From contig OY804588.1 of NCBI GenBank assembly GCA_963680875.1, positions 91,692,233-91,756,232 of the forward strand: a stretch of 64,000 bases of DNA. Reading direction: 5' to 3'. Source of the stretch: Bathymodiolus brooksi. Its lineage: Eukaryota; Mollusca; Bivalvia; Mytilida; Modiolidae. Below, piece after piece: positions 11,296-25,900 of this stretch; within the stretch, counting starts at the first letter, position 1, and each line of letters opens with the position of its first letter. A model generated the notes under the pieces. The model was not told the origin of the DNA, made no database searches, and saw nothing but the letters and a program-made list of their open reading frames with translations. The translations under genes were made by a program, and so were the position numbers.

Positions 11296-12372
11296 CTGAT
11301 AGAACCTAAACCTTACATGAATCCCACTAAAAACCTGATAGAACCTAAACCTTACATGAATCCCACTAAAAACCTGATATAACTTAAGTTTACATGAATC
11401 CCAATAAAAACCTGATAGAACCTAAACCTTACATGAATCCCACTAAAAACCTGATAGAAACTAACCTACATGAACCCCACTAAAAACCTGATAGAACCTA
11501 AACCTTACATGAATCCCACTAAAAACCTGATATAGCTTAAATTTACATGAATCCCAATAAAAACCTGATAGAACCTAAACCTTACATGAATCCCACTAAA
11601 AACCTGATAGAACCTAAACCTTACATGAATCCCACTAAAAACCTGATAAAAACTAAACTACATGAACCCCACTAAAAACCTGATAGAACCTAAACCTTAC
11701 ATGAATCCCAATAAAAACCTGATATAGCTTAAATTTACATGAATCCCAATAAAAACCTGATAGAACCTAAACCTTACATGAACCCCACTAAAAACCTGAT
11801 AGAACTTAAATTTACATGAATCCCAATAAAAACCTGATAGAACCTAAACCTTACATGAATCCCACTAAAAACCTGATAGAACCTAAACCTTACATGAATC
11901 CCACTAAAAACCTGATAGAACCTAAACCTTACATGAACCCCACTAAAAACCTGATAGAACCTAAACCTTACATAAATCCCACTAAAAACCTGATATAACT
12001 TAAATTTACATGAATCCCAATAAAAACCTGATAGAACCTAAACCTTACATGAATCCCACTAAAAACCTGATATAACTTAAGTTTACATGAATCCCAATAA
12101 AAACCTGATAGAACCTAAACCTTACATGAATCCCACTAAAAACCTGATAGAAACTAACCTACATGAACCCCACTAAAAACCTGATAGAACCTAAACCTTA
12201 CATGAATCCCACTAAAAACCTGATATAGCTTAAATTTACATGAATCCCAATAAAAACCTGATAGAACCTAAACCTTACATGAATCCCACTAAAAACCTGA
12301 TAGAACCTAAACCTTACATGAATCCCACTAAAAACCTGATAGAAACTAAACTACATGAACCCCACTAAAAAC

Positions 12373-15337
12373 CTGATAGAACCTAAACCTTACATGAATC
12401 CCAATAAAAACCTGATATAGCTTAAATTTACATGAATCCCAATAAAAACCTGATAGAACCTAAACCTTACATGAACCCCACTAAAAACCCGATAGAACCT
12501 AAACCTTACATGAATCCCACTAAAAACCTGATATAGCTTAAATTTACATAAATCCCAATAAAAACCTGATAGAACCTAAACCTTACATGAATCCCACTAA
12601 AAACCTGATAGAAACTAACCTACATGAACCCCACTAAAAACCTGATAGAACCTAAACCTTACATGAATCCCACTAAAAACCTGAAATAGCTTAAATTTAC
12701 ATGAATCCCAATAAAAACCTGATAGAACCTAAACCTTACATGAATCCCACTAAAAACCTGATAGAATCTAAACCTTACATAAATCCCACTAAAAACCTGA
12801 TATAACTTAAATTTACATGAATCCCAATAAAAACCTGATAGAACCTAAACCTTACATGAATCCCACTAAAAACCTGATAGAAACTAACCTACATGAACCC
12901 CACTAAAAACCTGATAGAACCTAAACCTTACATGAATCCCACTAAAAACCTGATATAGCTTAAATTTACATGAATCCCAATAAAAACCTGATAGAACCTA
13001 AACCTTACATGAATCCCACTAAAACCTGATAGAACCTAAACTTTACATGAATCCCAATAAAAACCTGATCTAACTTAAATTTACATGAATCCCAATAAAA
13101 ACCTGATAGAACCTAAACCTTACATGAATCCCACTAAAAACCTGATAGAACTTAAATTTACATGAATCCCAATAAAAACCTGATAGAACCTAAACCTTAC
13201 ATGAATCCCACTAAAAACCTGATAGAACTTAAATTTACATGAATCCCAATAAAAACCTGATAGAACCTAAACCTTACATGAACCCCACTAAAAACCTGAT
13301 AGAACCTAAACCTTACATGAATCCCACTAAAAACCTGATATAACTTAAATTTACATGAATCCCAATAAAAACCTGATAGAACCTAAACCTTACATGAATC
13401 CCACTAAAAACCTGATAGAACCTAAACCTTACATGAATCCCACTAAAAACCTGATAGAACTTAAATTTACATGAATCCCAATAAAAACCTGATAGAACCT
13501 AAACCTTACATGAATCCCACTAAAAACCTGATAGAACCTAAACCTTACATGAATCCCACTAAAAACCTGATAGAACCTAAACCTTACATGAATCCCAATA
13601 AAAACCTGATAGAACATAAACCTTACATGAATCCCACTAAAAACCTGATAGAACCTAAACCTTACATAAATCCCACTAAAAACCTGATATAACTTAAATT
13701 TACATGAATCCCAATAAAAACCTGATAGAACCTAAACCTTACATGAACCCCACTAAAAACCCGATAGAACCTAAACCTTACATGAATCCCACTAAAAACC
13801 TGATATAACTTAAGTTTACATGAATCCCAATAAAAACCTGATAGAACCTAAACCTTACATGAATCCCACTAAAAACCTGATAGAAACTAACCTACATGAA
13901 CCCCACTAAAAACCTGATAGAACCTAAACCTTACATGAATCCCACTAAAAACCTGATATAGCTTAAATTTACATGAATCCCAATAAAAACCTGATAGAAC
14001 CTAAACCTTACATGAATCCCACTAAAAACCTGATAGAACCTAAACCTTACATGAATCCCACTAAAAACCTGATAAAAACTAAACTACATGAACCCCACTA
14101 AAAACCTGATAGAACCTAAACCTTACATGAATCCCAATAAAAACCTGATATAGCTTAAATTTACATGAATCCCAATAAAAACCTGATAGAACCTAAACCT
14201 TACATGAATCCCACTAAAAACCTGATAGAACCTAAACCTTACATAAATCCCACTAAAAACCTGATATAACTTAAATTTACATGAATCCCAATAAAAACCT
14301 GATAGAACCTAAACCTTACATGAACCCCACTAAAAACCTGATAGAACCTAAACCTTACATGAATCCCACTAAAAACCTGATATAACTTAAGTTTACATGA
14401 ATCCCAATAAAAACCTGATAGAACCTAAACCTTACATGAATCCCACTAAAAACCTGATAGAAACTAACCTACATGAACCCCACTAAAAACCTGATAGAAC
14501 CTAAACCTTACATGAATCCCACTAAAAACCTGATAGAACCTAAACCTTACATGAATCCCACTAAAAACCTGATAAAAACTAAACTACATGAACCCCACTA
14601 AAAACCTGATAGAACCTAAACCTTACATGAATCCCAATAAAAACCTGATATAGCTTAAATTTACATGAATCCCAATAAAAACCTGATAGAACCTAAACCT
14701 TACATGAACCCCACTAAAAACCTGATAGAACTTAAATTTACATGAATCCCAATAAAAACCTGATAGAACCTAAACCTTACATGAATCCCACTAAAAACCT
14801 GATAGAACCTAAACCTTACATGAATCCCACTAAAAACCTGATAGAACCTAAACCTTACATGAATCCCAATAAAAACCTGATAGAACCTAAACCTTACATG
14901 AACCCCACTAAAAACCTGATAGAACCTAAACCTTACATAAATCCCACTAAAAACCTGATATAACTTAAATTTACATGAATCCCAATAAAAACCTGATAGA
15001 ACCTAAACCTTACATGAATCCCACTAAAAACCTGATATAACTTAAGTTTACATGAATCCCAATAAAAACCTGATAGAACCTAAACCTTACATGAATCCCA
15101 CTAAAAACCTGATAGAAACTAACCTACATGAACCCCACTAAAAACCTGATAGAACCTAAACCTTACATGAATCCCACTAAAAACCTGATATAGCTTAAAT
15201 TTACATGAATCCCAATAAAAACCTGATAGAACCTAAACCTTACATGAATCCCACTAAAAACCTGATAGAACCTAAACCTTACATGAATCCCACTAAAAAC
15301 CTGATAGAAACTAAACTACATGAACCCCACTAAAAAC
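12373..15337 (+). repeat. Higher-order repeat, copy 4, 77 monomers (2,965 bp)
   Basis: I parsed 77 monomers summing to 2,965 bp, including one A-type monomer shortened by 1 bp at 13021. The left part follows the 115-mer. After about 14040 it jumps to the GATAAAAACT part and contains a compressed double passage through the right end of the HOR (GATAAAAACT monomers near 14072 and 14571). Its fifth monomer carries GATATAG instead of the usual GATATAA, a change shared with copy 5. Confidence 0.9.
13021..13024. repeat. Private 1-bp deletion in the A-tract of one monomer
   Basis: The monomer here ends ACTAAAACCTG instead of ACTAAAAACCTG, a loss of one A. It is the only change of this kind I noticed. 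It explains why copies 3 and 4 differ by 3,507 rather than 3,508 between equivalent markers (9964 and 13471). Confidence 0.88.
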
Positions 15338-17454
15338 CTGATAGAACCTAAACCTTACATGAATCCCAATAAAAACCTGATATAGCTTAAATTTACATGA
15401 ATCCCAATAAAAACCTGATAGAACCTAAACCTTACATGAACCCCACTAAAAACCCGATAGAACCTAAACCTTACATGAATCCCACTAAAAACCTGATATA
15501 GCTTAAATTTACATAAATCCCAATAAAAACCTGATAGAACCTAAACCTTACATGAATCCCACTAAAAACCTGATAGAAACTAACCTACATGAACCCCACT
15601 AAAAACCTGATAGAACCTAAACCTTACATGAATCCCACTAAAAACCTGAAATAGCTTAAATTTACATGAATCCCAATAAAAACCTGATAGAACCTAAACC
15701 TTACATGAATCCCACTAAAAACCTGATAGAATCTAAACCTTACATAAATCCCACTAAAAACCTGATATAACTTAAATTTACATGAATCCCAATAAAAACC
15801 TGATAGAACCTAAACCTTACATGAATCCCACTAAAAACCTGATAGAAACTAACCTACATGAACCCCACTAAAAACCTGATAGAACCTAAACCTTACATGA
15901 ATCCCACTAAAAACCTGATATAGCTTAAATTTACATGAATCCCAATAAAAACCTGATAGAACCTAAACCTTACATGAATCCCACTAAAAACCTGATAGAA
16001 CCTAAACTTTACATGAATCCCAATAAAAACCTGATCTAACTTAAATTTACATGAATCCCAATAAAAACCTGATAGAACCTAAACCTTACATGAATCCCAC
16101 TAAAAACCTGATAGAACTTAAATTTACATGAATCCCAATAAAAACCTGATAGAACCTAAACCTTACATGAATCCCACTAAAAACCTGATAGAACTTAAAT
16201 TTACATGAATCCCAATAAAAACCTGATAGAACCTAAACCTTACATGAACCCCACTAAAAACCTGATAGAACCTAAACCTTACATGAATCCCACTAAAAAC
16301 CTGATATAACTTAAATTTACATGAATCCCAATAAAAACCTGATAGAACCTAAACCTTACATGAATCCCACTAAAAACCTGATAGAACCTAAACCTTACAT
16401 GAATCCCACTAAAAACCTGATATAACTTAAGTTTACATGAATCCCAATAAAAACCTGATAGAACCTAAACCTTACATGAATCCCACTAAAAACCTGATAG
16501 AAACTAACCTACATGAACCCCACTAAAAACCTGATAGAACCTAAACCTTACATGAATCCCACTAAAAACCTGATATAGCTTAAATTTACATGAATCCCAA
16601 TAAAAACCTGATAGAACCTAAACCTTACATGAATCCCACTAAAAACCTGATAGAACCTAAACCTTACATGAATCCCACTAAAAACCTGATAAAAACTAAA
16701 CTACATGAACCCCACTAAAAACCTGATAGAACCTAAACCTTACATGAATCCCAATAAAAACCTGATATAGCTTAAATTTACATGAATCCCAATAAAAACC
16801 TGATAGAACCTAAACCTTACATGAACCCCACTAAAAACCTGATAGAACTTAAATTTACATGAATCCCAATAAAAACCTGATAGAACCTAAACCTTACATG
16901 AATCCCACTAAAAACCTGATAGAACCTAAACCTTACATGAATCCCACTAAAAACCTGATAGAACCTAAACCTTACATGAATCCCAATAAAAACCTGATAG
17001 AACCTAAACCTTACATGAACCCCACTAAAAACCTGATAGAACCTAAACCTTACATAAATCCCACTAAAAACCTGATATAACTTAAATTTACATGAATCCC
17101 AATAAAAACCTGATAGAACCTAAACCTTACATGAATCCCACTAAAAACCTGATATAACTTAAGTTTACATGAATCCCAATAAAAACCTGATAGAACCTAA
17201 ACCTTACATGAATCCCACTAAAAACCTGATAGAAACTAACCTACATGAACCCCACTAAAAACCTGATAGAACCTAAACCTTACATGAATCCCACTAAAAA
17301 CCTGATATAGCTTAAATTTACATGAATCCCAATAAAAACCTGATAGAACCTAAACCTTACATGAATCCCACTAAAAACCTGATAGAACCTAAACCTTACA
17401 TGAATCCCACTAAAAACCTGATAGAAACTAAACTACATGAACCCCACTAAAAAC
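15338..17454 (+). repeat. Higher-order repeat, copy 5, 55 monomers (2,117 bp)
   Basis: This is the 115-mer minus exactly 60 monomers: after monomer 28 it continues at monomer 89 (AACTTAAGTTT, near 16420). The parse sums to 2,117 bp. The order on both sides of the junction is otherwise normal, which fits a single in-register deletion. Confidence 0.91.
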
Positions 17455-20400
17455 CTGATAGAACCTAAACCTTACATGAATCCCAATAAAAACCTGATAT
17501 AGCTTAAATTTACATGAATCCCAATAAAAACCTGATAGAACCTAAACCTTACATGAACCCCACTAAAAACCCGATAGAACCTAAACCTTACATGAATCCC
17601 ACTAAAAACCTGATATAACTTAAATTTACATAAATCCCAATAAAAACCTGATAGAACCTAAACCTTACATGAATCCCACTAAAAACCTGATAGAAACTAA
17701 CCTACATGAACCCCACTAAAAACCTGATAGAACCTAAACCTTACATGAATCCCACTAAAAATCTGAAATAGCTTAAATTTACATGAATCCCAATAAAAAC
17801 CTGATAGAACCTAAACCTTACATGAATCCCACTAAAAACCTGATAGAATCTAAACCTTACATAAATCCCACTAAAAACCTGATATAACTTAAATTTACAT
17901 GAATCCCAATAAAAACCTGATAGAACCTAAACCTTACATGAATCCCACTAAAAACCTGATAGAAACTAACCTACATGAACCCCACTAAAAACCTGATAGA
18001 ACCTAAACCTTACATGAATCCCACTAAAAACCTGATATAGCTTAAATTTACATGAATCCCAATAAAAACCTGATAGAACCTAAACCTTACATGAATCCCA
18101 CTAAAAACCTGATAGAACCTAAACTTTACATGAATCCCAATAAAAACCTGATCTAACTTAAATTTACATGAATCCCAATAAAAACCTGATAGAACCTAAA
18201 CCTTACATGAATCCCACTAAAAACCTGATAGAACTTAAATTTACATGAATCCCAATAAAAACCTGATAGAACCTAAACCTTACATGAATCCCACTAAAAA
18301 CCTGATAGAACTTAAATTTACATGAATCCCAATAAAAACCTGATAGAACCTAAACCTTACATGAACCCCACTAAAAACCTGATAGAACCTAAACCTTACA
18401 TGAATCCCACTAAAAACCTGATATAACTTAAATTTACATGAATCCCAATAAAAACCTGATAGAACCTAAACCTTACATGAATCCCACTAAAAACCTGATA
18501 GAACCTAAACCTTACATGAATCCCACTAAAAACCTGATAGAACTTAAATTTACATGAATCCCAATAAAAACCTGATAGAACCTAAACCTTACATGAATCC
18601 CACTAAAAACCTGATAGAACCTAAACCTTACATGAATCCCACTAAAAACCTGATAGAACCTAAACCTTACATGAATCCCAATAAAAACCTGATAGAACAT
18701 AAACCTTACATGAATCCCACTAAAAACCTGATAGAACCTAAACCTTACATAAATCCCACTAAAAACCTGATATAACTTAAATTTACATGAATCCCAATAA
18801 AAACCTGATAGAACCTAAACCTTACATGAACCCCACTAAAAACCCGATAGAACCTAAACCTTACATGAATCCCACTAAAAACCTGATATAACTTAAGTTT
18901 ACATGAATCCCAATAAAAACCTGATAGAACCTAAACCTTACATGAATCCCACTAAAAACCTGATAGAAACTAACCTACATGAACCCCACTAAAAACCTGA
19001 TAGAACCTAAACCTTACATGAATCCCACTAAAAACCTGATATAGCTTAAATTTACATGAATCCCAATAAAAACCTGATAGAACCTAAACCTTACATGAAT
19101 CCCACTAAAAACCTGATAGAACCTAAACCTTACATGAATCCCACTAAAAACCTGATAAAAACTAAACTACATGAACCCCACTAAAAACCTGATAGAACCT
19201 AAACCTTACATGAATCCCAATACAAACCTGATATAGCTTAAATTTACATGAATCCCAATAAAAACCTGATAGAACCTAAACCTTACATGAACCCCACTAA
19301 AAACCCGATAGAACCTAAACCTTACATGAATCCCACTAAAAACCTGATATAACTTAAATTTACATAAATCCCAATAAAAACCTGATAGAACCTAAACCTT
19401 ACATGAATCCCACTAAAACCCTGATAGAAACTAACCTACATGAACCCCACTAAAAACCTGATAGAACCTAAACCTTACATGAATCCCACTAAAAACCTGA
19501 TATAGCTTAAATTTACATGAATCCCAATAAAAACCTGATAGAACCTAAACCTTACATGAATCCCACTAAAAACCTGATAGAACCTAAACTTTACATGAAT
19601 CCCAATAAAAACCTGATCTAACTTAAATTTACATGAATCCCAATAAAAACCTGATAGAACCTAAACCTTACATGAATCCCACTAAAAACCTGATAGAACT
19701 TAAATTTACATGAATCCCAATAAAAACCTGATAGAACCTAAACCTTACATGAATCCCACTAAAAACCTGATAGAACTTAAATTTACATGAATCCCAATAA
19801 AAACCTGATAGAACCTAAACCTTACATGAACCCCACTAAAAACCTGATAGAACCTAAACCTTACATGAATCCCACTAAAAACCTGATATAACTTAAATTT
19901 ACATGAATCCCAATAAAAACCTGATAGAACCTAAACCTTACATGAATCCCACTAAAAACCTGATAGAAACTAAACTACATGAACCCCACTAAAAACCTGA
20001 TAGAACCTAAACCTTACATGAATCCCAGTAAAAACCTGATATAGCTTAAATTTACATGAATCCCAATAAAAACCTGATAGAACCTAAACCTTACATGAAT
20101 CCCACTAAAAACCTGATAGAACTTAAATTTACATGAATCCCAATAAAAACCTGATAGAACCTAAACCTTACATGAATCCCACTAAAAACCTGATAGAACC
20201 TAAACCTTACATGAATCCCACTAAAAACCTGATAGAAACTAAACTACATGAACCCCACTAAAAACCTGATAGAACCTAAAGCTTACATGAATCCCAATAA
20301 AAACCTGATATAACTTAAATTTACATGAATCCCAATAAAAACCTGATAGAACCTAAACCTTACATGAATCCCACTAAAAACCTGATAGAACTTAAATTTA

Positions 20401-22924
20401 CATGAATCCCAATAAAAACCTGATAGAACCTAAACCTTACATGAATCCCACTAAAAACCTGATAGAACCTAAACCTTACATGAATCCCAATAAAAACCTG
20501 ATAGAACCTAAACCTTACATGAATCGCACTAAAAACCTGATATAACTTAAATTTACATGAATCCCAATAAAAACCTGATAGAACCTAAACCTTACATGAA
20601 TCCCACTAAAAACCTGATAGAACCTAAACCTTACATAAATCCCACTAAAAACCTGCTATAGCTTAAATTTACATGAATCCCAATAAAAACCTGATAGAAC
20701 CTAAACCTTACATGAACCCCACTAAAAACCTGATAGAACCTAAACCTTACATGAATCCCACTAAAAACCTGATATAACTTAAATTTACATGAATCCCAAT
20801 AAAAACCTGATAGAACCTAAACCTTACATGAATCCCACTAAAAACCTGATATAGCTTAAATTTACATAAATCCCAATAAAAACCTGATAGAACCTAAACC
20901 TTACATGAATCCCACTAAAAACCTGATAGAAACTAACCTACATGAACCCTACTAAAAACCTGATAGAACCTAAACCTTACATGAATCCCACTAAAAACCT
21001 GATATAGCTTAAATTTACATGAATCCCAATAAAAACCTGATAGAACCTAAACCTTACATGAATCCCACTAAAAACCTGATAGAACCTAAACCTTACATGA
21101 ATCCCACTAAAAACCTGATAGAAACTAAACTACATGAACCCCACTAAAAACCTGATAGAACCTAAACCTTACATGAATCCCACTAAAAACCTGATATAGC
21201 TTAAATTTACATGAATCCCAATAAAAACCTGATAGAACCTAAACCTTACATGAATCCCACTAAAAACCTGATAGAACCTAAACTTTACATGAATCCCAAT
21301 AAAAACCTGATCTAACTTAAATTTACATGAATCCCAATAAAAACCTGATAGAACCTAAACCTTACATGAATCCCACTAAAAACCTGATAGAACTTAAATT
21401 TACATGAATCCCACTAAAAACCTGATAGAACCTAAACCTTACATGAATCCCACTAAAAACCTGATAGAACTTAAATTTACATGAATCCCAATAAAAACCT
21501 GATAGAACCTAAACCTTACATGAACCCCACTAAAAACCTGATAGAACCTAAACCTTACATGAATCCCACTAAAAACCTGATATAACTTAAATTTACATGA
21601 ATCCCAATAAAAACCTGATAGAACCTAAACCTTACATGAATCCCACTAAAAACCTGATAGAACCTAAACCTTACATGAATCCCAATAAAAACCTGATAGA
21701 ATCTAAACCTTACATGAATCCCACTAAAAACCTGATAGAACCTAAACCTTACATAAATCCCACTAAAAACCTGATATAACTTAAATTTACATGAATCCCA
21801 ATAAAAACCTGATAGAACCTAAACCTTACATGAACCCCACTAAAAACCTGATAGAACCTAAACCTTACATGAATCCCACTAAAAACCTGATATAACTTAA
21901 GTTTACATGAATCCCAATAAAAACCTGATAGAACCTAAACCTTACATGAATCCCACTAAAAACCTGATAGAAACTAACCTACATGAACCCCACTAAAAAC
22001 CTGATAGAACCTAAACCTTACATGAATCCCACTAAAAACCTGATATAGCTTAAATTTACATGAATCCCAATAAAAACCTGATAGAACCTAAACCTTACAT
22101 GAATCCCACTAAAAACCTGATAGAACCTAAACCTTACATGAATCCCACTAAAAACCTGATAAAAACTAAACTACATGAACCCCACTAAAAACCTGATAGA
22201 ACCTAAACCTTACATGAATCCCAATAAAAACCTGATATAGCTTAAATTTACATGAATCCCAATAAAAACCTGATAGAACCTAAACCTTACATGAACCCCA
22301 CTAAAAACCTGATAGAACTTAAATTTACATGAATCCCAATAAAAACCTGATAGAACCTAAACCTTACATGAATCCCACTAAAAACCTGATAGAACCTAAA
22401 CCTTACATGAATCCCACTAAAAACCTGATAGAACCTAAACCTTACATGAATCCCAATAAAAACCTGATAGAACCTAAACCTTACATGAACCCCACTAAAA
22501 ACCTGATAGAACCTAAACCTTACATAAATCCCACTAAAAACCTGATATAACTTAAATTTACATGAATCCCAATAAAAACCTGATAGAACCTAAACCTTAC
22601 ATGAATCCCACTAAAAACCTGATATAACTTAAGTTTACATGAATCCCAATAAAAACCTGATAGAACCTAAACCTTACATGAATCCCACTAAAAACCTGAT
22701 AGAAACTAACCTACATGAACCCCACTAAAAACCTGATAGAACCTAAACCTTACATGAATCCCACTAAAAACCTGATATAGCTTAAATTTACATGAATCCC
22801 AATAAAAACCTGATAGAACCTAAACCTTACATGAATCCCACTAAAAACCTGATAGAACCTAAACCTTACATGAATCCCACTAAAAACCTGATAGAAACTA
22901 AACTACATGAACCCCACTAAAAAC
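17455..22924 (+). repeat. Higher-order repeat, copy 6, 142 monomers (5,470 bp)
   Basis: I parsed 142 monomers (87 of 39, 42 of 38, 13 of 37 bp), which sum to 5,470 bp. Its middle, about 19.2-21.4 kb, holds variants not seen in copies 1 to 5: AATACAAAC near 19218, AAACCCTG near 19417, AGTAAAAAC near 20028, an AAGCTT site at 20279, AATCGCAC near 20524 and CTGCTATAG near 20655. The left and right ends match the 115-mer ends. Confidence 0.91.
20279..20284. repeat. Rare AAGCTT site in one B-type monomer
   Basis: A C-to-G change (CCTAAAGCTTAC) creates AAGCTT. I found six in the window, with the variant G at 20281, 26795, 35620, 40861, 44368 and 48610, always after an E monomer and before GATATAA. 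It is a single-origin marker that tracks one amplified block. Confidence 0.85.
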
Positions 22925-25900
22925 CTGATAGAACCTAAACCTTACATGAATCCCAATAAAAACCTGATATAGCTTAAATTTACATGAATCCCAATAAAAA
23001 CCTGATAGAACCTAAACCTTACATGAACCCCACTAAAAACCCGATAGAACCTAAACCTTACATGAATCCCACTAAAAACCTGATATAACTTAAATTTACA
23101 TAAATCCCAATAAAAACCTGATAGAACCTAAACCTTACATGAATCCCACTAAAAACCTGATAGAAACTAACCTACATGAACCCCACTAAAAACCTGATAG
23201 AACCTAAACCTTACATGAATCCCACTAAAAATCTGAAATAGCTTAAATTTACATGAATCCCAATAAAAACCTGATAGAACCTAAACCTTACATGAATCCC
23301 ACTAAAAACCTGATAGAATCTAAACCTTACATAAATCCCACTAAAAACCTGATATAACTTAAATTTACATGAATCCCAATAAAAACCTGATAGAACCTAA
23401 ACCTTACATGAATCCCACTAAAAACCTGATAGAAACTAACCTACATGAACCCCACTAAAAACCTGATAGAACCTAAACCTTACATGAATCCCACTAAAAA
23501 CCTGATATAGCTTAAATTTACATGAATCCCAATAAAAACCTGATAGAACCTAAACCTTACATGAATCCCACTAAAAACCTGATAGAACCTAAACTTTACA
23601 TGAATCCCAATAAAAACCTGATCTAACTTAAATTTACATGAATCCCAATAAAAACCTGATAGAACCTAAACCTTACATGAATCCCACTAAAAACCTGATA
23701 GAACTTAAATTTACATGAATCCCAATAAAAACCTGATAGAACCTAAACCTTACATGAATCCCACTAAAAACCTGATAGAACTTAAATTTACATGAATCCC
23801 AATAAAAACCTGATAGAACCTAAACCTTACATGAACCCCACTAAAAACCTGATAGAACCTAAACCTTACATGAATCCCACTAAAAACCTGATATAACTTA
23901 AATTTACATGAATCCCAATAAAAACCTGATAGAACCTAAACCTTACATGAATCCCACTAAAAACCTGATAGAACCTAAACCTTACATGAATCCCACTAAA
24001 AACCTGATAGAACTTAAATTTACATGAATCCCAATAAAAACCTGATAGAACCTAAACCTTACATGAATCCCACTAAAAACCTGATAGAACCTAAACCTTA
24101 CATGAATCCCACTAAAAACCTGATAGAACCTAAACCTTACATGAATCCCAATAAAAACCTGATAGAACATAAACCTTACATGAATCCCACTAAAAACCTG
24201 ATAGAACCTAAACCTTACATAAATCCCACTAAAAACCTGATATAACTTAAATTTACATGAATCCCAATAAAAACCTGATAGAACCTAAACCTTACATGAA
24301 CCCCACTAAAAACCCGATAGAACCTAAACCTTACATGAATCCCACTAAAAACCTGATATAACTTAAGTTTACATGAATCCCAATAAAAACCTGATAGAAC
24401 CTAAACCTTACATGAATCCCACTAAAAACCTGATAGAAACTAACCTACATGAACCCCACTAAAAACCTGATAGAACCTAAACCTTACATGAATCCCACTA
24501 AAAACCTGATATAGCTTAAATTTACATGAATCCCAATAAAAACCTGATAGAACCTAAACCTTACATGAATCCCACTAAAAACCTGATAGAACCTAAACCT
24601 TACATGAATCCCACTAAAAACCTGATAGAAACTAAACTACATGAACCCCACTAAAAACCTGATAGAACCTAAACCTTACATGAATCCCACTAAAAACCTG
24701 ATATAGCTTAAATTTACATGAATCCCAATAAAAACCTGATAGAACCTAAACCTTACATGAATCCCACTAAAAACCTGATAGAACCTAAACTTTACATGAA
24801 TCCCAATAAAAACCTGATCTAACTTAAATTTACATGAATCCCAATAAAAACCTGATAGAACCTAAACCTTACATGAATCCCACTAAAAACCTGATAGAAC
24901 TTAAATTTACATGAATCCCACTAAAAACCTGATAGAACCTAAACCTTACATGAATCCCACTAAAAACCTGATAGAACTTAAATTTACATGAATCCCAATA
25001 AAAACCTGATAGAACCTAAACCTTACATGAACCCCACTAAAAACCTGATAGAACCTAAACCTTACATGAATCCCACTAAAAACCTGATATAACTTAAATT
25101 TACATGAATCCCAATAAAAACCTGATAGAACCTAAACCTTACATGAATCCCACTAAAAACCTGATAGAACCTAAACCTTACATGAATCCCACTAAAAACC
25201 TGATAGAACTTAAATTTACATGAATCCCAATAAAAACCTGATAGAACCTAAACCTTACATGAATCCCACTAAAAACCTGATAGAACCTAAACCTTACATG
25301 AATCCCACTAAAAACCTGATAGAACCTAAACCTTACATGAATCCCAATAAAAACCTGATAGAACCTAAACCTTACATGAATCCCACTAAAAACCTGATAG
25401 AACCTAAACCTTACATAAATCCCACTAAAAACCTGATATAACTTAAATTTACATGAATCCCAATAAAAACCTGATAGAACCTAAACCTTACATGAACCCC
25501 ACTAAAAACCTGATAGAACCTAAACCTTACATGAATCCCACTAAAAACCTGATATAACTTAAGTTTACATGAATCCCAATAAAAACCTGATAGAACCTAA
25601 ACCTTACATGAATCCCACTAAAAACCTGATAGAAACTAACCTACATGAACCCCACTAAAAACCTGATAGAACCTAAACCTTACATGAATCCCACTAAAAA
25701 CCTGATATAGCTTAAATTTACATGAATCCCAATAAAAACCTGATAGAACCTAAACCTTACATGAATCCCACTAAAAACCTGATAGAACCTAAACCTTACA
25801 TGAATCCCACTAAAAACCTGATAAAAACTAAACTACATGAACCCCACTAAAAACCTGATAGAACCTAAACCTTACATGAATCCCAATAAAAACCTGATAT

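Larger units (their letters stand above)
8865..12372 (+). repeat. Higher-order repeat, copy 3, shortened (3,508 bp)
   Basis: It follows the 115-mer order but lacks 20 monomers (770 bp) between the two GATCTAAC monomers, a GAACCCC/A/GATATAA trimer (116 bp) near 10946, and one B monomer (39 bp) at 11911/11912. It gains 1 bp where a 39-bp monomer replaces a 38-bp one at 11257-11295. The arithmetic, 4432-770-116-39+1, gives 3,508. It also has a private T-to-C change at 10411 (CTGACAG). Confidence 0.92.
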
